NCBI RefSeq assembly: GCF_000344805.1
Contig: NC_020453.1
Coordinates: 5,365,001 to 5,429,000, forward strand
DNA: 64,000 nt
Direction of reading: 5' to 3'
From: Bradyrhizobium oligotrophicum S58
GTDB lineage: Bacteria; Pseudomonadota; Alphaproteobacteria; Rhizobiales; Xanthobacteraceae
Position numbers and translations under genes: made by a program. The notes beneath the pieces are model-generated. The model was not told the DNA's origin. It did no database searches and saw nothing but the letters and a program-made list of their open reading frames with translations. This document shows, in pieces, positions 37,968 through 46,435 of the stretch (its first letter is position 1; each line of letters opens with the position of its first letter).

Positions 37968-39422
37968 TCATCCCCCCGACACGACCTTCGCCGGCACATC
38001 ATCATCCTCATCATCCGCCTCCCGCGTGGCATGGCGCGTGCGCACCACCGTCACCGTGCAGCCCGCCTCCGCGGCGACCTTCGCCGAGACGCTGCCGAGC
38101 AAGGAGCGCAGCACGGAATCGCGGCGGGCGCCGATGATGATGTGGTCGACCTGGTTGACCTCGGCGAACTCGATGATGGCGGCGGCCGGATCGACCGCTT
38201 CGAGCACGTGGACCGTCAGCCGGCTGGCGTCCAGCTTCAGCGGCGTCGCCCAGTGCTTCAGCGCGACCATGCGGTCGATGTGCTTGTTGTTGCCCTCCTC
38301 GTCCAGAGTGCGGTCGATCGTGAGACGGCCGAGCTTCAGCACGTTGACGCAGGCGAGCCGCGCCGCCGGCAATGTCGCCAGGATGCGCTGCGCGGTCACG
38401 CGCAGCGCGCCGTTGAGCTCCTCGCCGCCTTCCGACGTGTCGATCGCGACCGCCACGATCGGGCTGGAGGCGATCTGCAGCGCGACGTCGGATTTCTGTT
38501 CCGGCTGCACCAGGCCGCGATTGAAGCGGCGGCGCCACACCGTGGTGATCGGATCGCGCTTGACCTTCTCCGAGCGCGCCGTGAGCTTGACCTGGTCGGG
38601 ATGGCCGAGATCGAAGGCGAGCTGCGCGGCCGTGGGATAGCGCCAGACCGGCTCGATCTCGAGACAGCGCAGCACGATCTCCTGCAGCCATGGCGGGTAG
38701 TCCGGCTTCAATTGCCGCGGCGGATAGGGATCACGCCACAGCCGCCGGCGCATGCCGCGCAGCGTCTCGGTCTCGCCGAACGGCCGCACGCCGGTGGTGA
38801 AGAAATACAAGAGCACGCCGAGCGAAAACAGATCGCTGCGCGGATCGCTGCGGGTGCCCATCATGCGCTCGGGCGCCATGTAGGGCGCGGTGCCGTAAGG
38901 CAGGCGGAATTCCTCCTGCAGCAGGTCCGGCAGATGCTTGTGGCACGACAGGCCGTAGTCGATCAGCACCGCCTCTCCCGTGGGCCGGAACATGATGCTG
39001 GACGGCTTGATGTCGTGATGGATGACGTGCTGCCGGTGCAGATCGGCGAGCGCGGTGGCGATCCGCGCCACCAGGCTGCGCGCCTCCTCGTAAGGCAGCG
39101 GCAGCTCCGGCAGCCGCTTGTACAGAGTCTCACCCGGAATCTGCTCGATCACCACATAGGCCTGGGTGGCGAAATCGCCGGTGCCGAAACAGGCCGGCAC
39201 GTGCGGCCCCGACAGCTTCGGCAAAATCATCTGCTCCATCTCGAAGCTGACGATCGCCGCGGGGTCCTCGCCCTCGGAGACGCGCGGCACCTTCATCAGG
39301 ATCGGACGGTCGATGTCGGGACGTGTGACGCTCCACAACGTCGCCATGCCGCCGGAATGCACGCAGTCACCGACCGTGAAGCCGTCGATGACGACGCCGG
39401 GCTGAAGCTTGGAGTGTGGCAT
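37968..39422 (-). CDS. Serine/threonine protein kinase fused to a universal stress (UspA) domain
   Basis: 484 residues. Residues ~12-280 form a Hanks-type kinase: a glycine loop variant CVHSGGMATLW, Lys in ILMKVPRV, a catalytic loop VIHHDIKPSSIMF near 135, LIDYGLS in place of DFG and APYMAPERMMG. The loop keeps Asp and Lys but has Ser where nearly all kinases have the Mg-binding Asn. Residues ~310-465 form a UspA-like domain (IVAVAIDTSEGGEELNGAL, later DHIIIGARRDSVLRSLLGSV with the usual Gly-rich ATP site). The metallophosphoesterase gene lies 3 bases upstream. Cytosolic, no transmembrane span. Predicted to sense stress or ATP state and phosphorylate targets; activity is uncertain because of the Ser. 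Confidence 0.9.
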   Translation of the reverse strand: MPHSKLQPGVVIDGFTVGDCVHSGGMATLWSVTRPDIDRPILMKVPRVSEGEDPAAIVSFEMEQMILPKLSGPHVPACFGTGDFATQAYVVIEQIPGETLYKRLPELPLPYEEARSLVARIATALADLHRQHVIHHDIKPSSIMFRPTGEAVLIDYGLSCHKHLPDLLQEEFRLPYGTAPYMAPERMMGTRSDPRSDLFSLGVLLYFFTTGVRPFGETETLRGMRRRLWRDPYPPRQLKPDYPPWLQEIVLRCLEIEPVWRYPTAAQLAFDLGHPDQVKLTARSEKVKRDPITTVWRRRFNRGLVQPEQKSDVALQIASSPIVAVAIDTSEGGEELNGALRVTAQRILATLPAARLACVNVLKLGRLTIDRTLDEEGNNKHIDRMVALKHWATPLKLDASRLTVHVLEAVDPAAAIIEFAEVNQVDHIIIGARRDSVLRSLLGSVSAKVAAEAGCTVTVVRTRHATREADDEDDDVPAKVVSGG

Positions 39423-39425
39423 GCT

Positions 39426-40166
39426 CTAACGCCCCATCGAGAGCCGCTGCGCCAGCCAGGGCGGCAGGCCGTTGTCGCGAATGCGCTGCGCCGCCGCCTC
39501 GACGTCATAGGGCACGCGGCAATAGGTCAGCTCGCGCGTTTTCGTATCGAAGGTCACGAACGACGCCGCCGGATCGCCGTCGCGGGGCTGGCCGACCGAG
39601 CCGACCACGGCGAGCCATTGCCGTCCACGCAAGAGCTGAACCGGCATGTTCGCGGTCGGCGTGAAGCTCGTCATCTTGGCGGTCGCCGACATCGAATACA
39701 GCGCGGGGCGATGGATGTGGCCGCAGAACGTCACCTGGGCCTCGGTCGCGATCATGCTGCGCGCGGCGTCGGCCGACGACTGCACATAGCGCCAGCGCGG
39801 CGGGCTCGACGCCTCCGCATGCACGAACAGACGATCGTCATCGCCGACGCTCATCGGCAGCTCGGCGAGGAAGCGGCGTTGCTCGGCGCTGAGACGTCCG
39901 CGCGTCCACTCGATCGCCGCCTGCGCCTCGGCATTCATCGTCTCGCTGGCGGTGGAGATGGCATTGTCATGGTTGCCGCGCACCGCGAGCCCACCATTGG
40001 CGACCATCTCCATGACGGTGTCGACCGACCACTCCGGATCGGCACCATAGCCGACGATGTCACCGAGGCAGATCAGCCGCTCGGCGCCCCGTGCACGCGC
40101 AGCTTCGAGGCAGGCCGCGAAGGCCTGCCGATTGGCATGGATGTCCGTGAAAATCGCCAGCAGCAC
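39426..40166 (-). CDS. Metallophosphoesterase (calcineurin-like)
   Basis: 246 residues. All dinuclear metal motifs are intact: IFTDIHANRQAF, LICLGDIVGYGADP, VRGNHDNAIS and VTFCGHIHRPALY. This branch (with GDIVGYG) resembles PPP-like diadenosine tetraphosphatase or protein phosphatase relatives. It ends 3 bases before the kinase gene, so kinase and phosphatase are likely co-made and may act on the same targets. That is an inference. Confidence 0.92.
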   Translation of the reverse strand: MLLAIFTDIHANRQAFAACLEAARARGAERLICLGDIVGYGADPEWSVDTVMEMVANGGLAVRGNHDNAISTASETMNAEAQAAIEWTRGRLSAEQRRFLAELPMSVGDDDRLFVHAEASSPPRWRYVQSSADAARSMIATEAQVTFCGHIHRPALYSMSATAKMTSFTPTANMPVQLLRGRQWLAVVGSVGQPRDGDPAASFVTFDTKTRELTYCRVPYDVEAAAQRIRDNGLPPWLAQRLSMGR

Positions 40167-40311
40167 TCCGGTCCTCCCGTCCCCAAGCTAGCGGCCGTGG
40201 TCGCACGGGGCTTGAGGAACATCAAACCAGGATAGGCCGGCAGGCGCCGAATGTCAGCGGTTCAGGCTCGCGACCGCCCGAGCCTCTGCGCGCGCCCCGA
40301 GCGAACGCCGC

Positions 40312-40448
40312 AGCCCGGATGAGCAGACGCCGAAGCCTGAAGAGCGCAGGCGGATGCGATATCCGGGGTCTCACGCGGTGCGGAGATGATCCCGGATGTC
40401 GCTATCGTCGAATCCCTTCGGGCTTCGCCGGAGCTCATCCGGGCTTTA
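40312..40448. repeat. Family A palindromic repeat (extended form)
   Basis: Arms GCCCGGATGAGCAGACG and GCTCATCCGGGC with inner stems (GAATCCCTTCGGGCTTCG). Part of the 450-base repeat-filled gap between the metallophosphoesterase and nuclease genes. Its right part is also the outer part of a composite inverted repeat around the nuclease gene. Confidence 0.8.
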
Positions 40449-40606
40449 GGCGTGCTGCTGCCGACGATCTCCGCCGTTTCAGCTTGCTCCGTCATTGCGA
40501 GCGCAGCGAAGCAATCCAGAGTCCCGCCCACGACTCTGGATTGCTTCGCTGCGCTCGCAACGACGTGGAGAGAGTGTGCGTCATCGCCTATGACCGGATG
40601 AGCGGC
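40391..40606 (+). repeat. Left arm of ~215-bp composite inverted repeat around the nuclease gene
   Basis: The whole stretch, including the right half of a family A element, a 40-base spacer (GGCGTGCTGCTGCCGACGAT...) and a family B element, recurs as the reverse complement at 41776-41993. Agreement runs through the spacer too, with a scatter of mismatches, so this is one duplicated block, not two chance insertions. Confidence 0.82.
40491..40565. repeat. Family B palindromic repeat
   Basis: Arms GTCATTGCGAGCGCAGCGAA and TTCGCTGCGCTCGCAACGAC around ACTCTGGA / TCCAGAGT. It matches, in inverted order, the copy at 41821-41894 on the other side of the nuclease gene. Confidence 0.88.
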
Positions 40607-40616
40607 AGCTCCCCCG

Positions 40617-41555
40617 CTACCGCAACAACACCTCGAGCAGATTGGCCAGCCGCGCGGCTGCGAGTGCGGCCTGCTTGCGAGCGGTTTCGCGGGCGTTGGT
40701 CTCGTACTCGCGGGTCAGCTCGGCCGGCTGCTTGTCGGTGCGCACGGGCGCGGCATAGGCTGTGGTCTTGGCGAGATCGAAGCTCTCCTGGGCCCATGTC
40801 GCGGGATCGATGATCTGCGCCTTGGCAGCGTCGGCGGTGACCGATGACAGGCCGCCGCGCTGGTCGGCATCGAAGACGGCGCCGAACACCGTCGAATAGC
40901 CGCCGAAGATCCCGTCCCAATACGCATGCAGCGCCAGCGTCTCGCCGTTGGCGGCGACCACCTGCTCCTCGTTGCCGCCGCGGTCGCCGCCCTTGTCCGG
41001 CAACGCGGCCGAATAGCGCGCGATGGCGTGCAGCGGCTGATGCAGATCTCCCACCAAATGGATCATCCAGCTGAGACTATACGAGCGCAGGGTCTCCGAG
41101 GCGTCGCTGTTCGCCGGCAGCTTCGCGATCATCAGCTTGAGCTGGGACACCGCATCCACGGAGTCCGGGCGCGGCAGCGGTGTATCATCAGCCGAGAACA
41201 GCGCGTCCTTGTAGTGCCAATAGGCATGCTTGAGGTGGCCGTACGGCACCAGCTGCTTCGCAGTCGAATCCGTCACCTGGTCGTCGTAATAGTCCGGCTT
41301 CATCTTGATGTCGTCGGGCCACGTCGCCGCGTGCACGAAAGCGTAGAGCTGCTCCTGGCCTTGCGGAGCTCCGGCGATCCAATTGGCATAGTCGGGATTG
41401 AGCTTGAGCAGCGCATCGGCCCGGTCTCGCGCCGCAGGTGTCAGCTTCTTGTAGGCCACATAGGCAATCTGCATGTGGCCTTCGTCCCACCATGCCAGGG
41501 CCGGTGCCGCCGGCGACACCAGCGCAACGACGAATGCAATCGCCAGCCTGCGCAT
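40617..41555 (-). CDS. Secreted S1/P1-type nuclease
   Basis: 312 residues from ATG 41555, with GGGAG 7 nt upstream. Signal peptide MRRLAIAFVVALVSPAAPALA is followed by WWDEGHMQIA; in S1/P1 enzymes the mature N-terminal Trp itself binds zinc, and here Trp is the first residue after ALA. Other zinc ligands are in SWMIHLVGDLHQPLHA and ALHAYWDGIF. The enzyme cuts single-stranded DNA and RNA and acts as a 3'-nucleotidase in the periplasm or outside. It is bracketed by composite inverted repeats. Confidence 0.93.
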   Translation of the reverse strand: MRRLAIAFVVALVSPAAPALAWWDEGHMQIAYVAYKKLTPAARDRADALLKLNPDYANWIAGAPQGQEQLYAFVHAATWPDDIKMKPDYYDDQVTDSTAKQLVPYGHLKHAYWHYKDALFSADDTPLPRPDSVDAVSQLKLMIAKLPANSDASETLRSYSLSWMIHLVGDLHQPLHAIARYSAALPDKGGDRGGNEEQVVAANGETLALHAYWDGIFGGYSTVFGAVFDADQRGGLSSVTADAAKAQIIDPATWAQESFDLAKTTAYAAPVRTDKQPAELTREYETNARETARKQAALAAARLANLLEVLLR

Positions 41556-41775
41556 CGCAATGCTCCCTCGAGATCGAATGGACCGGACAAGATCGACTGA
41601 CGTCATCAGCAATGATCCGGAGCCTAACGCGCGCCGACGGACTTGGCAATTTCACCGTCGCCCGCCGGCAGGCGCGATCGCGGCGGCCTGGCAGCCGTCA
41701 TGCGCCTGTCATGAAGCGGACGGAGTTATATGCATTGTCACTGTAGCTAACCCCAGCGCCCTTTCGGACGCCGGC

Positions 41776-41993
41776 TGTCGTTCATCCGGGCACAGGCGAC
41801 GACGCACACTCTCTCCACATCATTGCGAGCGCAGCGAAGCAGATCCAGAGTCGTGGGCGGGACTCTGGATTGCTTCGCTGCGCTTGCAATGACGGAACAA
41901 GCTGAAACAGCGGAGAACGTCGGCGGCAGCACGCCCGTAGCCCGGATGAGCTCCGTCGAAGCCCAAAGGGCTTCGACGATAGCGACATCCGGG
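41776..41993 (-). repeat. Right arm of composite inverted repeat around the nuclease gene
   Basis: Reverse complement of 40391-40606, with the same succession: GACGCACACTCTCTCCAC, family B element, CAAGCTGAAAC spacer, then the CGTAGCCCGGATGAGCTCCG half of a family A element. Distance to the nuclease start codon is about 220 bases. Confidence 0.82.
41821..41894. repeat. Family B palindromic repeat
   Basis: Arms CATTGCGAGCGCAGCGAAGC and GCTTCGCTGCGCTTGCAATG around CAGAGTCG..GACTCTG. Part of the right composite arm. Confidence 0.88.
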
Positions 41994-42075
41994 TTCATCG
42001 CCACTCCTCGTCCGACCCCGCATGTAGCTATCGCCGACGCCCTTTCGGGCGCCGGCTGTCGCTCATGCGGGCTAC
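41936..42075. repeat. Family A palindromic repeat (long extended form)
   Basis: Outer arms CGTAGCCCGGATGAGC and GCTCATGCGGGCTACG with two inner stems (GTCGAAGCCC..GGGCTTCGAC and GACGCCCTTTCGGGCGCC). With the neighbouring family B element it fills the 569-base gap between the nuclease gene and the ExbB-like operon. Confidence 0.82.
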
Positions 42076-42124
42076 GGGAGCGTCATTGCGGACGCGACAC
42101 GTGTTCCTGCTCGGTCGTCGCCCC

Positions 42125-42733
42125 CTACTGCTCATCCTTCGGCGGCATGCGCGGCGGCAGCAGTGGCGTGAAGGAGACGCCGTCGCCGGCGTTCTTGGCG
42201 GCCTTGAACTCGCCGGTGGAGGGATCGCCGCCGGCAGTTTCGATGATGGTCTTCGGCAGGATGTATTCGCGCGCGGCGTCGATGATGCCGCCATCGCCGG
42301 TGCCGAAATCGGCGGCGCGGCCGCCTTGCAGATGGCCGGCGGCGATCTGGTCGGCGGCGTGCTGGGCCTTCTCGGCGAGCTTGTCGCTGAAGGGAATGCG
42401 GTAGGCACGCGGCACGCCGCTCGGGCGGTTGTCGTCGTCGAGCGTCTCGACCCACAGATAGACCGCGCCGGGATCACCCTCGACGGTGTGCGGATCGACG
42501 ATCCGCACCTGCAGCACCTTGAAGCTCTTCGGCAACCGGTCGATGCTGGCCCAGCCGAGCAGGCTGCGGGCGCCGACGAAGCTGCCGACATAGAACGCGC
42601 TGGTGACGACGACCGCCACCGCCTTGGCCTGCCACGGCAGCCGGGCATAGACCAGCACCAGCAACAGCAGCGCGCCGATCAGCGCGTAGCAGACGGACAG
42701 CGTGACGATGACGGTCTGCAGATGGCTCATCAT
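42125..42733 (-). CDS. Two-span membrane protein of the ExbB-like operon
   Basis: 202 residues from ATG 42733, which overlaps the stop of the YfaP-like gene (ATGA). Two spans lie near residues 8-28 (IVTLSVCYALIGALLLLVLV) and 36-55. The remaining ~140 residues are soluble: a beta-rich segment with VRIVDPHTVEGDPGAVYLWVETLD, then an alanine-rich helix (LAEKAQHAADQIAAGHLQ) and a Pro-rich tail. No family recognised. As third gene of a tight operon with a proton-channel-type protein it is probably a third subunit. Confidence 0.75.
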   Translation of the reverse strand: MMSHLQTVIVTLSVCYALIGALLLLVLVYARLPWQAKAVAVVVTSAFYVGSFVGARSLLGWASIDRLPKSFKVLQVRIVDPHTVEGDPGAVYLWVETLDDDNRPSGVPRAYRIPFSDKLAEKAQHAADQIAAGHLQGGRAADFGTGDGGIIDAAREYILPKTIIETAGGDPSTGEFKAAKNAGDGVSFTPLLPPRMPPKDEQ

Positions 42734-43401
42734 CGCCTGATCATCCTGACGCCGGTCTTGGGATCGAGGTCGGCGCCATTGGCGCGGACGTTGCGGAACG
42801 TCTCCAGCAGTGATTTCGGCCTACGCTGCACCTCGACGACCTTGCCTTCCGCGTCGAGCCTGAAGCGCAGCGCGGTCTTCTCGTCGCCGGAATGATCGAG
42901 CACCACCTTGTCGTCGAAGATCACCTGCGCCGTCGGATTGAGCTTCTGCACCTTCACCTTGGCCTCGACCGGCGCGCCGCTGACGTTCTGGAAATGCGAG
43001 ATGTTGACGGTGTATTCGCCGGCCACGATGCCGCGCACCGTGACGATCTCCTCGCGGATCGGCGACGGGATCTTCAGGCCGTTGACCAGGATGAAATCGT
43101 TGGCGCCGCCGCGATCGTCGCGGTCGAGCGTGAGAAACCCGGCCTCGCGATGCCGGTACCACGCGATGTTGCCGACGGGGTCCTGCACGAACAGATCGAG
43201 ATCGTCGGGATGGTTGTCCGGCCAGTCCATCGTGATCAGGAACTCGGCTTTCGAGTCGACCTTGCCGTCCTTGGCGTCCGGCGAGATCGCGAGCACCGCG
43301 ATGAAGAAGAAGAACGCGACGATCTGCAGCGCCTTGAACAGCATCACGCTGAACGGGTCGAACTGCTCCTCGCGCGGATAGAGCCCGAAATCGTCCATCA
43401 T
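42730..43401 (-). CDS. Single-span protein with a YfaP/DUF2135-like periplasmic domain
   Basis: 223 residues from ATG 43401, overlapping the channel gene stop (ATGA). The N-terminal ~20 residues are cytoplasmic (MMDDFGLYPREEQFDPFS), one span covers ~20-42 (MLFKALQIVAFFFFIAVLA), and the rest is periplasmic. The span is entered at an Asp-Pro, at the place where ExbD/TolR/MotB partners carry the proton-path Asp. Residues ~55-160 resemble DUF2135/YfaP: DDLDLFVQDPVGNIAWY, then LTLDRDDRGG and VAGEYTVNISHFQN. This domain type occurs with VWA and surface proteins. The ExbD/MotB family itself is not recognised. Order and topology make it the stator-partner candidate of the channel protein. Confidence 0.8.
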   Translation of the reverse strand: MMDDFGLYPREEQFDPFSVMLFKALQIVAFFFFIAVLAISPDAKDGKVDSKAEFLITMDWPDNHPDDLDLFVQDPVGNIAWYRHREAGFLTLDRDDRGGANDFILVNGLKIPSPIREEIVTVRGIVAGEYTVNISHFQNVSGAPVEAKVKVQKLNPTAQVIFDDKVVLDHSGDEKTALRFRLDAEGKVVEVQRRPKSLLETFRNVRANGADLDPKTGVRMIRR

Positions 43402-44177
43402 GCGCCGTGCTCCGGAGAACGCTCCATCGCGCGCTCCAGCCGCGGCGTCACCCGAGTCTCCGTCAGCATCACGGCATCGGAGAACACCCGTCCCGTCGCC
43501 CCATCCAGCAGGTAGTACTGGATGCGCACCAGGATCGAGCCGACGAGGCCGGCGAGCGTGGTGTACATCGCCACCGCCATGCCGTCGCTCATCAGCCCCA
43601 TCGACGACTTCATCGCCAGCTTGTCGTTGACGTCGAGGCCGGCGATCGGCGCAAGCATGATGATGAAGCCGATGATGGTACCGAGCAGGCCGAGCTTCAT
43701 CAGGGTGTCCGAGGCAAAGCCGCCGAAGCCGTTGGAGCCGCGCAGCCGATCGGCAAGCGTGCGCAGCAGCAGCGTCTGGTCGAGGCGCCCTGCCCCTTGC
43801 GTCCTGGCCTTGGTGACGAGGCTCCTGATGTGGTTGGCGACGAGCCCGGGCGGCAGCAGTTGCGCATCGGGTTCGAGCGCGCGGGCGGCATCGGGTCCGA
43901 TCAGGACCGCGCGACAGCGCCGGGCGGCGTCCGCCTCGCGCGCGATCGCCCGGGTGCGCCAGAAGCAATGGCCGCACGTGACCACATAGAGCACGGTGAC
44001 GACGCTCGAAATGTAGGTGCGGTCCGAGGCGACCATCAAATGGAAGTAGCCGTAGCGCGCCAGCACGACCGCCGCGAACACGGTCAGGCCCGTGAAGATC
44101 ATCCAGAGCAGCAGCGGCCCGCGCTCGGCTGCGTCGCGCGCAGGTTCCACCCTTTCGGCACTGTTGACCACGCTCAT
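43398..44177 (-). CDS. MotA/TolQ/ExbB-type proton channel protein
   Basis: 259 residues from ATG 44177, with GGGGAG 7 nt upstream. Spans lie near residues 24-42 (LLLWMIFTGLTVFAAVVLA), 54-72, ~155-175 (LMKLGLLGTIIGFIIMLAPI) and ~198-220 (MYTTLAGLVGSILVRIQYYL). The Gly-Leu-Leu-Gly-Thr and Tyr-Thr-Thr-Leu-Ala-Gly segments are the MotA/TolQ/ExbB core that forms the pentameric ring. A charged soluble loop separates spans 2 and 3. No exbD, tolR, tonB or motB gene is adjacent; instead the YfaP-like protein follows in a 4-base overlap. Likely an ion-driven motor of unknown task. Confidence 0.85.
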   Translation of the reverse strand: MSVVNSAERVEPARDAAERGPLLLWMIFTGLTVFAAVVLARYGYFHLMVASDRTYISSVVTVLYVVTCGHCFWRTRAIAREADAARRCRAVLIGPDAARALEPDAQLLPPGLVANHIRSLVTKARTQGAGRLDQTLLLRTLADRLRGSNGFGGFASDTLMKLGLLGTIIGFIIMLAPIAGLDVNDKLAMKSSMGLMSDGMAVAMYTTLAGLVGSILVRIQYYLLDGATGRVFSDAVMLTETRVTPRLERAMERSPEHGA

Positions 44178-44377
44178 GCAGGCACTCCCCGATGGCGGCG
44201 CCTGTCGCATGCGGCGCCTTTGACCGCGAAGTTAAGCAGAGCGGCGGAACATCGTCCAAAGACATCTGCCTCGGGGCGCTCGGGAAATTTGCCTGACCTG
44301 GCGCTTGCTGCAGTGCATTCGCTTGGCGGGGCACCGGCCGGTTGTTACGCTGCGGCAAAAGCCTTGGAGAGCATCGC

Positions 44378-45736
44378 ATGCGTCTCGTGCTTCAGCTCAT
44401 CGCGCGCCTCGCACTGATCGTGCTGCTGTGTCTGGCGGCCGCAGCCCTATGGGTCACCGTCGACGCCTATCGCAGTGTGGATCGCGCCACCGCAGCCTCG
44501 GCCGACCGGGTCTCGCAGGCGCTGGAGGCGCTGTATTGGCGCGAGCTGCTGTTGCGCAGCAACAGGTCGCGCGACCGGCTGCTGCCGCTGCCCGACTGGC
44601 GCACCACCGAGACGATGAAGCTGATCGCACCCGGCATCTGCGTGCAGCTCAAACCCGAGGCCGCCTTCGAAAAGCCGCTGTGCGGCCAGAGCAAGGGCCT
44701 CGGCGCCGCGCCGCCGCGCTGGTTCTCGCAGCTCGTCCAAGCCATCCTCGGCGACCACGCCGCGGTCGCGCGAGCCATCAGCGCCCGCGCGACGACCGCC
44801 GGCACCGTGTCGGCGATCGCCGATCCCGATGCGGCGATCCAGCTCGCCTGGCAGCGCATCCAGGACAGCTTTGGCGTGGCGCTGGCGATGGCGATCGCGA
44901 TCGGCGTGCTGGCTTCGCTCGCGATCGCGCATGCGCTGGCGCCGGCGCGCAGCATCGTCCAGGCGCTGCAGCGGATGGCCGAAGGCGATCATCGCCCGGC
45001 GCTGCCGCGCTTTCGCTCGATGGAGCTCGCGATGATCGGCCGCGCCGTCGGCGAGCTCGGCGACCGGCTGTCCCAGTCCAACGAGCAGCGTGCCGCGCTG
45101 ACCGAGCGGTTGCTCGACATCCGCGACGAGGAGCGGCGAGCGCTGGCGCGCGAGCTGCACGACGAGTTCGGACAGAACCTCACCGCGATTCTCGCCTTCG
45201 CCTCGACGATCGAGAACGCCGGCGCCGGCCGCGGCGATCAGGTGGCGCAGGACGCGCGCATGATCACGCAGTCCGTCAGCCATCTGATGGCGTGCCTGCG
45301 CGGCACCTTGAGCCGGCTGCGCCGTCCGCTGACCGAGGAGCTCGGACTCGAGGCCGGCCTGGTGGCGCTGACCCAGAATTATCAGCACGCCGCGCGGCCG
45401 GCGATCCGGCTCGACCTGCACGGCGATCTCGCCGACATCCAGGGCCCGGTCGCGGTGACCGCCTATCGGATGGCGCAGGAATGCCTGACCAATGCGCTGC
45501 GCCACACCGACGCACGCGAGGTGTCGCTGCGCGTCGAGCGGCGCTCCGGGCCTGACGGCGCGCTATTGATCTCGATCGAGGATGATGGCGGCGGCGACGC
45601 CGGCCAGCTCGTGCAATCGACCGGTTACGGCCTCACCGGCATCCGCGAGCGGATCGCAGCCGTCGGCGGCTCGCTGTCGATTGGCCCGGCCGCGCGCGGG
45701 CTCAGCGTGTCGGCCACGATCCCGCTGGCGGCCTGA
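44378..45736 (+). CDS. NarL-type sensor histidine kinase (HisKA_3)
   Basis: 452 residues from ATG 44378 with GGAGAG 6 nt upstream. Span 1 is near residues 5-26, a periplasmic sensor of ~140 residues follows, span 2 is near 165-187, then a HAMP-like linker. The phospho-His is in RALARELHDEFGQNLTAI near 270; the ATPase domain has AQECLTNALRHTDA and YGLTGIRERIAAVGG. The periplasmic region has no recognised domain. The response regulator follows 10 bases downstream. Confidence 0.92.
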   Translation: MRLVLQLIARLALIVLLCLAAAALWVTVDAYRSVDRATAASADRVSQALEALYWRELLLRSNRSRDRLLPLPDWRTTETMKLIAPGICVQLKPEAAFEKPLCGQSKGLGAAPPRWFSQLVQAILGDHAAVARAISARATTAGTVSAIADPDAAIQLAWQRIQDSFGVALAMAIAIGVLASLAIAHALAPARSIVQALQRMAEGDHRPALPRFRSMELAMIGRAVGELGDRLSQSNEQRAALTERLLDIRDEERRALARELHDEFGQNLTAILAFASTIENAGAGRGDQVAQDARMITQSVSHLMACLRGTLSRLRRPLTEELGLEAGLVALTQNYQHAARPAIRLDLHGDLADIQGPVAVTAYRMAQECLTNALRHTDAREVSLRVERRSGPDGALLISIEDDGGGDAGQLVQSTGYGLTGIRERIAAVGGSLSIGPAARGLSVSATIPLAA

Positions 45737-45746
45737 GACCACCGGC

Positions 45747-46394
45747 ATGCCCGAGCCCTCAGGCATTTCGATTCTGCTGGTCGACGACCACCCGGTGGTC
45801 CGCCAGGGCTATCGCCGCGTGCTGGAAAGCCAGGACGGCTTTCGCGTCATCGCCGAGGCCGACAGCGCGGCGGCCGCCTATTTGGCCTTCAAGGCCCATG
45901 CGCCCGACGTGGTCGTGCTCGACATCTCGATGAAGGGCGCCAGCGGGCTGGAGGCGATCCGCAACATCCGGGCCCGCGACCATCGCGCCTGCATCCTCGT
46001 GTTCTCGATGCATGGCGAGGCGCCGCTGGTGAAGGCGGCGTTCGCGGCCGGCGCCAGCGGCTTCGTCACCAAGAGCAGCGAGCCGTCGGCGCTGGTGCGC
46101 GCCATCCGCATGGTGATCCGCGGCGAGCGCGCGCTGAGCGACGACGTCGCCCATGTGCTGGCCGCCGACAGCCTGGACCCGCAGCAGACCGTGCTGGATC
46201 GATTGGGCGAGCGCGAGATCGAGATCCTGCGCCAGTTCGCGTCCGGCCTGACCACCGAGCAGATCGCTGCGAACCTTCATCTCAGCGTCAAGACGGTCCA
46301 GAACTATCATTATCTGGTGAAGGCGAAGACCGGATTGCAGACCGATGCGCAACTCGTGCGGCTCGCCGTGAACAGCGGGCTGACGGATTTGTAG
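45747..46394 (+). CDS. NarL/LuxR-type response regulator
   Basis: 215 residues. Receiver: ILLVDDHPVVRQGYRRV, phospho-Asp in VVVLDISMKG, Lys in FVTKSSEPS. A LuxR helix-turn-helix lies at ~150-212: LGEREIEILRQFASGLTTEQ, then IAANLHLSVKTVQNYHYLVKAK. It pairs with the upstream kinase, and its targets may include the divergent ExbB-like operon (the common leader is 200 bases), but no binding repeat was found. Confidence 0.93.
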   Translation: MPEPSGISILLVDDHPVVRQGYRRVLESQDGFRVIAEADSAAAAYLAFKAHAPDVVVLDISMKGASGLEAIRNIRARDHRACILVFSMHGEAPLVKAAFAAGASGFVTKSSEPSALVRAIRMVIRGERALSDDVAHVLAADSLDPQQTVLDRLGEREIEILRQFASGLTTEQIAANLHLSVKTVQNYHYLVKAKTGLQTDAQLVRLAVNSGLTDL

Positions 46395-46435
46395 CAGCGC
46401 TCGAGCCGCTCGTTTGCGAGCGAGCTTTCTCCACC

